DNA of 64,000 nucleotides from Rhizoctonia solani (taxonomy: Eukaryota; Basidiomycota; Agaricomycetes; Cantharellales; Ceratobasidiaceae), in contig NC_057375.1 of assembly GCF_016906535.1 (NCBI RefSeq), positions 124,001 through 188,000 of the forward strand. The letters run 5' to 3'. This document shows, in pieces, positions 22,746-34,269 of this stretch. A model generated the notes under the pieces. That model worked only from the letters and a program-made list of their open reading frames with translations, did not search any database and was not told the DNA's origin. The position numbers were made by a program, and so were the translations under genes. Numbering within the stretch: the first letter of the stretch is position 1; every line of letters begins with the position of its first letter.

Positions 22746-23110
22746 AATTTTGTTATTCGCGGGCTAGATTTAGCCTCGTTATGTATTCAGATCTTTAACA
22801 AGAACGAGCACATGCATACCATCTGCACTTAGTGCCGTTAGATTATTGAAGCCGTGTCTTGTGTGATAGAAAACTATCAAATTATCGTGGTGCGTCGACT
22901 TAGGGCATTTTCTCGTGGCTTAATCACTAGTCATCTCATCATATAATCATTTTATTGTTGTTTCACACTTGTTCTCTGATGTTTCGCTAAGTGTAAAATG
23001 TATGCGAAATGATTAGTCATACAAAACAACCGGAAAACGACGGTATCGTCCGAAAACTGATTGTTTTGCCGTTGTTTTCACACCATCAAAATCTGCGGCT
23101 CCACGCAGTG
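22746..23110. other. Right end of the CACTA element
   Basis: It contains the right terminal inverted repeat (about 23066-23110) and subterminal GAAAAC/GTTTTC repeats. A possible first transposase exon on the minus strand ends at a GTATGC donor near 22820 (SADG) with the acceptor AATCTAG just before the zinc-motif exon. Confidence 0.6.
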
Positions 23111-23315
23111 ATTGACTGACAATAATATGGGGGTGGGAATGGCTTAGTCACAAGTGTCGAGCCAATAGGGGTTCACTCCGTCCGCGAACCAAGAAAATAC
23201 ACCGCCGACCAGCCCCACCCGAAGGTACGACGGGTCGTAAAGCTCGTAGATACAAACACGACCCCTGTCAGATACATAAGCCCCCTCTTCATGTAGATAG
23301 AGCACAACTCTTGTT

Positions 23316-25060
23316 TCAGAATACGAGACCCTGGCAAATCACTCGGCTCGTCCCATAAACCTCGACACCGCCTCCAGCCTTGCCTTCGACGTCAGGTCCT
23401 TGCGACCTCAAACTGGACTGCGTCCCATACGCCTCGTACAGTCCCTCCCCTGCCGCCTCCAGCACAACAGACACGCACTGCGGCGCAGAACATGACCTCA
23501 GCAGCTTGCCCGAGTTCAGCACACGAGCAAGCCACGTCCATAGCTTGGCCGGTCTGAACTGAGCAGGCACCGAGTCAGGCTCAATCTGAGCCGGCATCGG
23601 CAACGTCTGAAGGATGGCCGCGTAGAGTGCGAGCTGGCCGACCATTCGGTCAGTGTACTGAGATGTGGTCTCCAGCGTCGGCGGCTTGTCGTCTGGGTCG
23701 CTCTTGCCTTCCAGCTCGCGGCCGATCATCTTGCGCCACTCGTTGTCGCTCGTTCTGGGCTAAACATCCGTGTCGGGTAAGCAAACATGTCAGATACTGA
23801 ACATTGGACCTGCCTTGCGAGTTATGTGCACGCCTGCTCCCCGTCCACCTGTTCGGCCTACAAACCTGACATAGATGCATTAGTCATCGTACCCTCTTAT
23901 TCAATCCCGCTCACCTCGTCCAATAGATCTCTCAGAACCTCGCGTGGCGCCTCGCCACCACCGGCCACACCAGACGTCCCAGCGAGTAAGCCGTCAGTAG
24001 CTTGGCTAGCACCTGTCTCAGCCTGAGGTAGTAGGTGCTTCTAGAAGGAGGACGGAAAAGCAGGGCATACGCGGGTAGGGTACGACAGGCTTAGCGAGAG
24101 GATGTCGTGAATGGCATTGGCCTGTTGTAAAATCAGCCACAGCTTGAGGTGTGCGATGAATATACACACCAGTCTGCCGAGTTCCGACCGCGAGTTGTCG
24201 ACCTGTCCGACTCATGTGCGTAGTTTGCGTCCTGGCCTGCCAGCAACCAACTTCAGCTCAGAGCTCTCTTCCACGGCTCTTGTCATGTCCTTGAGTGCCT
24301 ACCGGGGTGAAAATCGTCAGGCCACCTCATGGATGATATATACTGAGACCTACCGCACGTTCCGTCCATGTCGTATGCCTTTCCTGTATCCCTGGAAGCG
24401 ATTCGACGCAGACCAGGGATGTGTGCACTGCGCGCAGGGTCGGGACGTGTATGGCGGCGTTGTCGTTGATATCCGCCTGGGCTTCATCTTCTGGCTCTTG
24501 CTACTCCGCCCTCTCTCGTGCCTCTGTTGCTTGTCGGTTCCGCCCGTGCACCTGCGCCTATACCTTTCCTTTTCTCTTGTCCTCCTCCTCTCCCTTTTGC
24601 CGGTCCTCTCCGCCTTCGGTTCGGCCGTCTGCCCTTCCTGCTGGCGCTTCCTCTCCGCCTGCAATCGCCTCATCTCCTGCTCTGCGCACTTGACCTCCTC
24701 GCCCCTGCCTGTCGCACCCTCAGTCTCCTCTCAAACGGCCCCGTTGCTTTTGTTCTCCTAATCTACGCCTTCCTCCTCGTTCCCCATTCGTTGGATGCCG
24801 AGCTCCTCGCCCATCGCAGTCACAACCGATATCTCTTGCTCGTTGCCTTTGGCTTGTCGTGCCGAGTGCGACCAGGTCAGGGCATGGGATGGAAAGGGAC
24901 ACGGTGGGCAACGCCGAAGTCTGAGACCCAAGCCAACATCCGGGTATGATGACGTGGAGAGCGTTTTGACCGCAGCCTGTTGTGCGGGTGGTTACTCCTT
25001 CGGTGGTTAGGTCCGACTCGATATCTAACTGTGGCAAGAGCGCGTCGGTGCTTCGCCCTG
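23316..25060 (-). pseudogene. Degenerate partial copy of GLE1
   Basis: The exon 23430-23729 encodes GRELEGKSDPDDKPPTLET through AGEGLYEAYGTQ, nearly identical to the intact GLE1 gene at 34270-36423. After YGTQ the homology stops and the frame ends within 40 codons, so the C-terminus is lost. The coiled-coil exon (about 24350-24850) is still alignable as nucleotides but is frameshifted and Arg-rich. Homology fades near 25000-25060, inside the region matching the intact gene's third exon. The first two exons are missing. Most likely a duplicated gene that decayed. Confidence 0.82.
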
Positions 25061-25065
25061 TCTCC

Positions 25066-25964
25066 GGACTGGACAAGCCATTCGGTCGCCCTTTTCGTGA
25101 TTACCGCCCCGCCCCCATTGCGCTGCTCAGCCCATGAGTCATCTCACCGCACTACATCAGACACTGTTGTGGCTTACCCATCTGCACTTGTGTCGCACGA
25201 CCGTCGCATCTGTCCCAACGCGCAGTCTGAAGTGAAGTCAAGATATGTCAAACGACTAAGGAGCTGCATTGGGGTGACCAAGAAAAAAAAAAAGAACGAC
25301 AAGCGCATCATATCGCAAACAAGGGTCATGTGGTGAGAAATGCACTGATGGCTATAACCTATAGCCGTTTTGTGATGAGTTGTGGACGTGGTGTCGAGAC
25401 AAACTAATTCAAAGTGGCGCGTATCCAATCAGACGGACAACATCCCACGTTACGTCACGCGTCCGACGCGCTATGACGTCATGTGATTGTGCCAATACGC
25501 GAACAACATCCAGGCACACGCGTCCATTCGAGTCCTCACTGGTCGCGACAGACACTGACGGGGGTTCTTCAAATTAACTCCAGCATCGCTCGGTGCACAT
25601 ACAAGCCTTGTTTACTGTTCGAGTCGTGTTTGAGGCTATCTATTCCCTGTCGTTCTCGTCCTTCTTTTACTCACCACGCTCCTACCACGTCTCTCGGTGC
25701 TGTCTCATGGGACTCGGTACGTTGGTCCGTCGTACTGTCTAGTCGTACGGAAGAAATACGTCTCCTGCCAAATAACTACGTGATTAACAAGGTCCGTCAT
25801 TTTGCTCCCCTAGTTGTGTTGGACCAGCCTCTCGGCTCACTCTTATTGTATGCTTCTCACATATGGTCCAACGAGATAAAGGCATCATAGGAAGATATTA
25901 ATTGAGGAGTCGCAAAATCACATGCGGTTATTTGTAGAATACAATCATCGATCAATGCATTGTC
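25066..25964. other. Intergenic region downstream of the NACHT-WD40 gene
   Basis: No conserved frame was recognised. It has a 14-base poly-A tract near 25283 on the plus strand and AT-rich patches near 25890-25960. Confidence 0.4.
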
Positions 25965-28900
25965 CTATGGCACATAACACCCCGCCCATGTCTCTCCCAC
26001 CTTAGCTCCGCGCCACTCCAGTTTGAGATACCCTGCGGCAGCAATCCGGAAATCTTCTGAGGGACTAAGAAGGCAAGCACGTAGCTCAGATGGCACCCAT
26101 GCCACTCTGCGTCTCGGCGACTCCACCACCCATCCGTCCCCGTCTACCAACCATCTCCTGGACCCTTTCTCACCACTCCTATCAGAGATCGCCACCCCCA
26201 TTTCTGCCACAGCTCCATCAGCCACCGACCAATGCGATCCAAGCCAAAAAGCCCCATACCTGCACTCGTCGACCCATGCTCCAGTGACTCTGTCCTGCAG
26301 CCCGACACATCCCAGAACCGGATTATGCCGTCATCCGAACACGATGCGACATGCGAACCGTCGGGCGAGAACTGAACACACCGGACCCAACGAGTGTGTC
26401 CTCTCAGAGGACCGAGTATCAGCTTGCCGGTCTGCCCATCCCACACACGCACAGTGTGATCGTCAGAGCCAGATGCTACATAGAGACCGTCCGGGGAGGT
26501 CGATACGGAGCGCACCCAGTCGCGATGGGCCCTGTAGCGCTCGCCACAAACAACTAGCGGCTTCCCTGTCTGCCCATCCCATATTTGCACCGATCTGTCA
26601 TCTGATCCTGACACGAAACGTATCCCATCAGAGAACTCCACCGAGCGAACCCAGTCGGTATGGCCGCTGATTGGCTCGTCCTGTGTCTTGGCGCCATGTC
26701 GGTCTACCACTTGTATCGTGCCATCCATCGAGCCGCAGACTACGTGTTGCCCGTCGGAAGAGACCCCAACCGAGAGGATCCGGTTGCGTGCTTCGAGAAG
26801 CCGCGCGAGTTGTTGTCCAGTGCTGACGTCCCACATTCGGACAGTGCCGTCATCCGACCCTGAGACGATCGCCAAGCCGCCTGGCAAGAATCGTACACCA
26901 TTCACGTTGTCGGTATGGCCGCGCATTGATCCATGGATGTCCTTGCCGGTGTGTGCGTTCCAGATACGCAGTGTGCTGTCATATGAAGCAGACGCAATGT
27001 ACTGATCGTTCGGTGAGTAGTCGACGCATGCAATCTCCCCTTTGTGGCCGCGCAGGGACCCGAGCACCAGCTCACCCGTCTCGGTGTCCCAGACCTGAAC
27101 CGTCCCATCCCGTGAGCCAGACACGACTCGCTTCCCGCTGTGGGAGTACCGAATGCAGTAGATAGGAGAGGTGGAGGTGGGAGTAGCCGTGGGGGTAGGA
27201 TGGGTGTCGACATCTTGCACGTTCCATATGCGTACAGTTCTGTCGCGAGAGCATGAGAACAGGCGAGTGCCGTCGCGGGAGAACGTTACGCAGTTGACTG
27301 TATCTGTGTGTCCTTCGAGTGGGCCGAGCGCGACCCGACCAGTTTCGGCACTGTATATTCGTATGGTTTTATACAGTGATGCAGAGGCAAGGAGTTTACC
27401 GTTGGGTGAGAAGGCAACCGAGTACACATAGCCAGAATGCCCTGTAAGTGGCTCCGACGCGGTCTTCCCTGTTTTTATGTCCCACACTCGAACAGTCTTA
27501 TCGTCAGACCCCGAGGCAAGGCGGGACCCATCGGTAGTGAAGCACACCGAGCGCACCCAATCGGTATGTCCCTCGAACGGTTGACCGACTTGTTCGCCTG
27601 TTTGCATGTTCCACACTCGGATAGTCTTGTCATCTGATCCAGATGCAAGATGCAAGCCGTCGGGAGAGAATGCAACCGAGCGGACCCAGTCAGTATGGCC
27701 CTTGAGTGGGCCAAGACTGCCTGCTGTATGCCGTAATGAGCAGATGTACACGTCTCCGTTGTTCCTGCCGCATGCGACGCGAGACCCATCGACGGAGAAT
27801 GCAATGCAAGTCACATCCCAAACGTCATCTGGAAGCAGCGCTGTAATGGCTCCCCCGTTTCCAATGTCCCACAGGTATAGGATATCCTCATATTTAGCAA
27901 AGGCGACCTGATTGCCGTCGGGAGACATCGCGACCAGCGAGACACTCTGTGCACGCTCGTCAGTGAGGCTGTGTACACTCTCGCCTGTCGTCGTATCCAG
28001 TATGTCGATCCCGGTATCGGTAGGCACCACCAGCCGACTTCCGTCACCTGACAGACTGATCGAAAACACTTCTCCATTCGACACTTTCCAGGTGGCCATA
28101 AGCGCTAGCTGTCGTCGGCCGATTGCCGTCCCTGTCAGCTGAGCCAGATCGGATGTCCTTGGCATGTATGCGAGGGATATGGGTCTTGAGCGAGGCCAGA
28201 ATGGAAGCATCGAAACGTATATGTGAGGCGTGCTTTGGCATACAGGGTGGTTGGCATACACCGATACAAACTGCCATGCGTCGTGGGCTATCTGTGTTAC
28301 GGCCTCTGGCGCGCCATGTTTCTGTACGTCGATCAGTGTGATTCATTACGGGCCATTATTGCTGTAGGCTTTGACTTACCACGCACCATCTCTCTGCATA
28401 CTCAACTGTGCCTGTGCCCACACCGTATCGCATCGAGCCAGTCAGATTTGCGACCTCCATCCACAGCAGCAGCCTTGCAAAGAAGAAGTTGCGAACCGCG
28501 TCCAGCAGTATTGGCTTGTATGCACTGCGATCCAGGTGAGTCGACCAGTATCGGCATGCGTATGCAAGTCCGGGTGAGATCGCCCATGCCACCCGCGCTC
28601 TCAGGTCTTCTACTTCTTCGTCCAAGTGGTGAGACGAGGGCAGCCTGCATATGTTCATCTTCGGCTCTGCCGTATCAATCAGTCCTAGGCACGCTTGAGC
28701 TAGTGTCGTGTGTCGTCCTGCTCGGTCGCAGCAGAAGTCAAGTGATCGAGCCGAGGAGAGCATAAAGTCAGGAAACGATGCGTGCAATGTATTGACTACT
28801 CCGGTATCTCTCGGAACATGCAGTACCGACCGCAAGGGATGGAGAAGTCGATACACCTGTTTGACGCTATTTAGCGCAAGAAGATCTGCGATTGCTTCCA

Positions 28901-30805
28901 GGGCCATTGGTTCAACGGCGCATATTACTGTCTCGAGTATGTTCTTCATTTTGACCACGCTCTGTTTGCTCATACCTGATTTCTCGAATACAGTCTTCAG
29001 GATCGTGAGGTATAGCACATCGATGGGGTTCTCGCCTGCTATTGGCATGTAAGGTGAGTCGATGATGGTGCTCACTGCCTCGCTGGCCGCATCTACTTTG
29101 TGCTCTTGTTTAATGAAGCGACAGGCGGTTGACGCATATATAAACAGGGTACCGCAGCGCTCTAGAATGTCGGTCCACTGTGTCTTTGTTAGTCGAATAT
29201 CCTTGAGTTCATCACGCATGTATAGTTCGATATCATCCTTGACAGTCTCTTCTTGTAGGTTGTGCAGGACCAACCGAGCTTCATCCTCTCCATCATGTCG
29301 TCCTGTGATTTTTAGCGTGATCTCGTTCTCCGGTCGACTGGATATAAGAAACCGGATTGGCAGGGTAGGGGGCGTCGTCATAAGCAGATCCAGTATCCGG
29401 CCAACGCTGTCCTCGTTATCACACTCGTCTAGCGCATCAATTACCACAATAAAGTCATCCGGCAGTGAGCCATGCACTCCCGCTAGGGGCTCGATGATCA
29501 AGCTCTGGTACTGCTCGGCCAGCCCTCGCGTGTGCACGTCCGTCTTCAACCCTAGGATGCCAACTAGCGCGTTTCGAAACGGCAGTGAAAATTGGGCAAG
29601 CTGGTATGCAATCGAAGGGATGATGTTCTTGACCTGACTGCACTCCAGCATCGTCCGCGAGCAGAAGAAGCTTGCCCCAAGTCGACTGGCCTTCTCTAGC
29701 TCGGCGCACACGCTATATGCGATGGTTGTCTTGCCTGTGCCGGCCATTCCGTTCATCCAGCACGTCCTGCCAGCGTCTGGTGCATTCGCCCACTCGAGCA
29801 GCAGCTTGATCTGTGCCTCACGGGTCCCTGGGGTGCATGGTCTTCTCTGTAGGTTGCCGGACTCAGCTGAGCCATAGTACGCAGCGCTGGTGGGACATAT
29901 TCCAGTTAGGCGTGACCTCTTTGCCTAGTGTTAGCCCACGTGTCTCGTCTGATAGTGTTACGCACCATTGTTTGCTCGCTGACAGCTTGGAAAGTGCTGA
30001 GGCTTGCATTTAGCTATTAGTTTTGTCAATGGGTCGCAATATCGACGATGGTTGCACGGAGACCCACCGTCAATCTTTGCAGGTGGCCGTCGATGCGACG
30101 ATAGCACTCGACTATCCCGTCATAGCCATCCAGCGCATCGATCAGTCGTCTACCGCTCGATCTTGCCTGCATTTCGGCCACCTTCTCTGCTTCTTTCATG
30201 AGATCGCTGCAGTGTCGCTGAGAAAGGTTATCATTGACCAGATGGTGCTAACACACCTCTGTATACGCTTGACGCTATCAGTCGCCACAGGATCCATGGG
30301 TAGCTTCGCATGTATGATAAGATCGCCGATGATACCATCTAGCTTGACTGCCAGATCTTCATGCTCTTTGCGATCCTTGCAGGAGGTCTGTTCCGAGAAT
30401 TCAATAGTATTGGTGTGAGTGGAAACTGTGAGATCAAATAAAGCGTACCCTATATGTGTCTACACAGAGCTTAAGCTGGCCGATCGCAGACTTTAGCGGA
30501 CCAAGAGCGTCGGTACTGGACTCGAGAACGGCGAGAAGTGAACCGATTGCGATCAAGGTACTTGTGGTCGCCTTCGGCGGACTGTCAGATGGATGCGAAG
30601 GCTCAGACTCAGTACTACAACGGCGAGAGCCCTGATGTTCGTGAGCAGTTTTATTAGTCTGAAATTTAGGCGGATTAGCAGAGCTTGGAAGCGGGCAGGG
30701 GATGGAATCAGGGTGACTTACAGTTGTAGACTCGATACCAAGGCCTTTCTTCACTTTGTGTTTCGCGCGCTTAAGCGCCTCTTGCAGTGTTATGATAAAC
30801 GGCAT
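25965..30805 (-). CDS. NACHT-WD40 NLR-type protein (HET-E-like STAND protein)
   Basis: The first exon (30805-30722, MPFIITLQEALKRAKHKV) is followed by short N-terminal helical exons and then the NACHT ATPase: P-loop NGMAGTGKTT near 29750, Walker B VVIDALDECD near 29440, and the sensor segment RFLISSRPENEI. An 88-bp intron (28292-28379) joins in phase 0 to IAHDAWQF and about a dozen WD40 repeats of the GHTDWVRSVAFSPDG type (about 28000-26300). A 56-bp intron (26204-26259) leads to the last exon with DGDGWVVESPRRRVAWVPSE and ends at 25965. Splice signals fit at each joint checked and no stop interrupts the model. Such STAND proteins act in self/non-self recognition and regulated cell death in fungi; the ligand is unknown. 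High similarity among repeats suggests recent repeat shuffling. Confidence 0.9.
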
Positions 30806-32047
30806 TCTGCTATGTGGTCGCTCAGCAGGAGCTATGGGTATGGGGGTCTAGACTTTAAGGAGGTTGAATGCATCCGACTCGCCCATACCCTATCCGACTG
30901 TCACGTGGACTGGAAGTGGTTGGCGCCCGAGAGACAAGATGCTCTGTGCATATCCTTTGCATTCCGGACAACGCTATGATGACCTTGAGATAGAGATTCG
31001 AGAGCTCAGGTTGGTTGGTATCCATACCAAAGGCACAGCTAAAGCGCATACATCTTTCTGAATGCCATTCGTACCCACTTATACTTATCCTCTCATACAG
31101 TCTTTGATCAGAATATGAAGCAGAAGACCGGATAGGAATCTGGCATACGTTCCGTACTAACGGGTGCAGCAAGTATCCGGACACCCGAAAATTGCCATCC
31201 TTAGCTCCGCCTGTTGATTGTATGCCAAGATGTCGATGAGGATAATTAATCCTTTACGGAAGCGAAGTCAATGGCTAAAGTTACCCCACCAACATCTATT
31301 GCTTGTAGCTTGTTTGAGGGTCGAAGCCCAGAACTTGTAATTTTTCAATGATCAGAGACAAACAACTTGGGAAATACCCATCGATGAAAGTTGTATAGAA
31401 GCCGATTCTCATATATTTGCACTTGAAGATAGCAGACATCTCAAGCTATTGTTGAGTACTGCGTCTCAAAAATGGGGTTTGCAGGAGGTATCATATATAT
31501 TCCAGGTTGGATCAGGCTGGTGTTTGCACATTATGGTCGGTGTTATACACACATTGTAAGGTTGAAATAATCGTACGGTAACTGTAATGTTAGTAATCGA
31601 GCGTAATAAACAACCTTGCGAGAATTAATACGAGTGAGACGATAGTAAACTAGAGCTTAGAGTCGAACGAGTTGGCTATCGAAGTCAATCGAATTAAAAG
31701 TATTAAAGTACAAAGTCGCGAATCTACATGCTAACTATCGATAGGTCTTCTATATGTTTCTGATACAGGTGTTCTGCCGTCGCATGTATATGCGTGCAGC
31801 TTTATTCAGTCTTATTCCGATTCTTAGCCTAGCACTTGTGCTAAGGCTTTGTTTCATTATTACTTCTCATTATTATGCGCAGTTGCTGCGGACTTGTTCG
31901 TTACTGCGGTATATATATGCATTTATGTTTGTCTCGTTATGGTACGTAAGGCTCGGGGGCCTCGGGGCCGTGTCCCGAGGTCACGTAAATCCTTACACAC
32001 ATATCCTAGTCTATTAACTGACTTTAAGCAACTTTGCCTCCCACACT
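30806..32047. other. Intergenic, nothing recognised
   Basis: This is the upstream region of the NACHT-WD40 gene followed by AT-rich DNA. Frames of up to 128 codons overlap the first exon region in antisense and show no motif. A promoter is expected just above 30805 but no clear TATA box was seen. Confidence 0.4.
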
Positions 32048-32356
32048 CAAGGCCTTAAAAGACCAAGAACTACCCTCTTGTTGAGACTCTTCACAGGTCA
32101 TGTTCAACTCAGACAGCACCTCTACCGGCTCCAACTAGTAGACTCCCTGTGCTATGTTCACTCTACCCACGAACCACAAACCATCACATACTTCCTCTAC
32201 CACTGCCCCCACTACGCGAAGCAAATACAAGGTTACATCGCCCGACTAGGGCCCGATTTCCTTCACGCAATGAGCCTCCTCCAGTCCCCCCAGGCACTGG
32301 ACCACCTCTTTGACTACGTCAAGGCCATAGGCCGCTTTTCTGATCTTGTCAACTGA
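32048..32356 (+). pseudogene. 3' end of a LINE (Tad1-like) reverse-transcriptase ORF
   Basis: The frame reads LLRLFTGHVQLRQHLYR, then HEPQTITYFLYHCPHYAKQI and LFDYVKAIGRFSDLVN. This matches the conserved tail of LINE ORF2 proteins, where an LRTGH motif is followed by a C-x2-C..H..C zinc-binding element and a short helical end. The Cys pair is partly lost (CYVHS). A non-coding 3' segment of about 270 bp follows to near 32640. No poly-A tail or target duplication was recognised. Confidence 0.75.
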
Positions 32357-32860
32357 TCGCGTCCTGACGAGCCTAACACCGCCCCCCGCGCAGCTATCTC
32401 TGTTTTATCTCTGTCCTCTTCTTTTCTCCTCTCTCCTCCCTATCGATCATTCATAGCGGCTCATTCGCTTAATCATATTTCCCCATTTCTCTAGGTCTCT
32501 GCAATGTGTACCACTTGTCCTGCCCTGCTCTTATGGCAGCGTTTCTCACCTAGCTTTAGCATAATCTCCTGTAAAGTAACTGCCTACCGGATACTTCGCG
32601 CCATAAGGCTCAGCCCCATAACGTCGTGTTGAAATGACATATATATATGTATAAATAAACTAAGTGTGTATACAATAAGGAAAGACAGTAAAGATGAGTG
32701 GTCAGTGATAGGAATAGAGAGCTCGTACGCGAGCCTTTATATACCCTGAGATACCAACCGAGTCATATGGTAAAGTGCACGCACTGCGCATATAGTTGCG
32801 CATAGGATGACTCGTACTTACTGGCTCGATCACCACGCAGGAACATACTAGATCTATCTG

Positions 32861-33147
32861 TATAGAAATATCATGTATTCACTAGAGAATTCCAGTATAT
32901 TCCCTTGACTGTAATCGAGTTGGTAAGTCGTAAGAGACCTAGTCGTACGATATGTGCGCAGTATGCGCAGTAGGACGCGTAGTCCTCATAGAATGACTCG
33001 ACGGGTATACTGAGGGTATAAAAGGGGGCTCGTTCGAGCCTAGTATCTTCACCCTTTTCTCATACTACCTACTATCACTCTCTTTTATCGTGTATATACA
33101 ATTTTTATAACATTCATATATATACATCTTATTCACTTATTTCTACA
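32861..33147 (+). mobile_element. Solo LTR, 287 bp
   Basis: It starts TATAGAAATATC and ends TTTCTACA, flanked by a perfect ATCTG duplication (32856-32860 and 33148-33152). A TATA box (GGGTATAAAAGGGGG near 33016) lies about 130 bp before the 3' end. It aligns along its whole length with the two outer parts of 830-1647. Confidence 0.88.
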
Positions 33148-33300
33148 ATCTGGTATTCATAAGCCATTTCAGCACGTCGTAGAATATACAGAATCTTTTT
33201 TTTTTCAAAAGAAAAACTGACTTTAAAGTGGGAAATACATCAGAATTGGCTGTTCTACAAATTTTATCGATACATGTTCTCCGAATTGTTTGCCCCTGAT

Positions 33301-33576
33301 TGTAGAAATAACTTGTATATACTAGAACAATCTAGTATCTTCCATGTAATCGAGTCAGCGTGAACTAGCCAATAAGCTATATGCGCAGTAATGCGCAGTA
33401 AGTACGCGTCACCCATATAAGTGACTCGACTGGTCTGTTCGCGGGTATATAAGGGGGCCAGTTCTGCCTCCTTACGATTCATCTCATTCTCTCTCAATCT
33501 CACTCTCGTTCACACTTTGTAATTAGATAGATATTAATATATATTTGTTTCTATATACATTTAACTTCTTTCTACA
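33301..33576 (+). mobile_element. Solo LTR, 276 bp
   Basis: It starts TGTAGAAATAAC, ends TTTCTACA and is flanked by CTGAT (33296-33300 and 33577-33581). It keeps the canonical TG..CA ends and shares the layout of 32861-33147, with a TATA box (GGGTATATAAGGGGG near 33444), but is more diverged in sequence. Confidence 0.88.
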
Positions 33577-34269
33577 CTGATCATTCAAAAATTATTGGTT
33601 CTGGACTTCGGTCCTCAAACTACACACATTCGATATCGTTGGGGTAACTTTGGTCGCTTCCATCAAGGATCGTTTATTGTTATTCACATTTTGACATAAA
33701 ATCAATAGGCGGAGCTGGGGATCTCAATTTAGGGTGTCCAGGTACGTATTCCATCCGTTAGTACAGTACTCCTGGTCATGTGGGTCAACGTCACCTCGTG
33801 AAACAAAGCGCTGACATCTTCAGCTCCAATACCCAAGCAGCGCCTGATCAGTCCTAGTGGATCGCTCAACTTTCATTTGACGGTAGTTCCGCTGCATGTC
33901 TTTCCCTGTGTTTTATCAACTTCTTACACAATCCTGAGCCCGGGATTTGAGACTTTACACACGCAAATCTATCCGCGGAGGCCATACAATTGCCTGATGT
34001 AAGGTGCGTTGATGTATGTATGCTGCTCTGCCACTGGTCCCAGAAGTTTGACCTAGGATCATTCTAGTCGAATTGCACAAAAATGGCCCAGCAATGGCTG
34101 TCTATTCGCCTCGCCTGGTCACTCTTACTCTCAACTCAAAAACTAACATACACATAAGCTCTGCTTGTAGCATTCCTAGACCTCGTATATTATCCTAACA
34201 CTCAGGTCATCCGTTTACACTCAAGCACTGAGGCAACCCTACCAGACATTCAACTCTACGCCCATCTCA
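33577..34269. other. Intergenic, nothing recognised
   Basis: No coding frame or repeat shared with the rest of the window was found. This is the 3' flank of the GLE1 gene. Confidence 0.4.

Larger units (their letters stand above)
3904..23110. mobile_element. CACTA-type DNA transposon hosting nested insertions
   Basis: The left end starts CACTGCGTGGAGC and the right end is its inverted complement. The inverted repeat continues with high identity for about 45 bp, including a TTTTGATGGTGTGAAAAC block. The trinucleotide ATT occurs directly outside both ends (3901-3903 and 23111-23113), matching the 3-bp duplication of CACTA elements. Subterminal repeats of GTTTTC/GAAAAC follow inside both ends. 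It carries a Tnp2-type transposase gene on the minus strand and a coiled-coil accessory gene on the plus strand, converging near 17.2 kb. About 12.8 kb of its 19.2 kb is later insertions, leaving an original element near 6.4 kb. Confidence 0.9.

Noticed and set aside
24111..24949. Plus-strand frames of 216 and 143 codons
   Set aside because: They lie opposite the decayed GLE1 coiled-coil region; composition explains them.
26023..28765. Many plus-strand frames of 60-215 codons
   Set aside because: They are antisense to the WD40 and NACHT exons and contain no motif.
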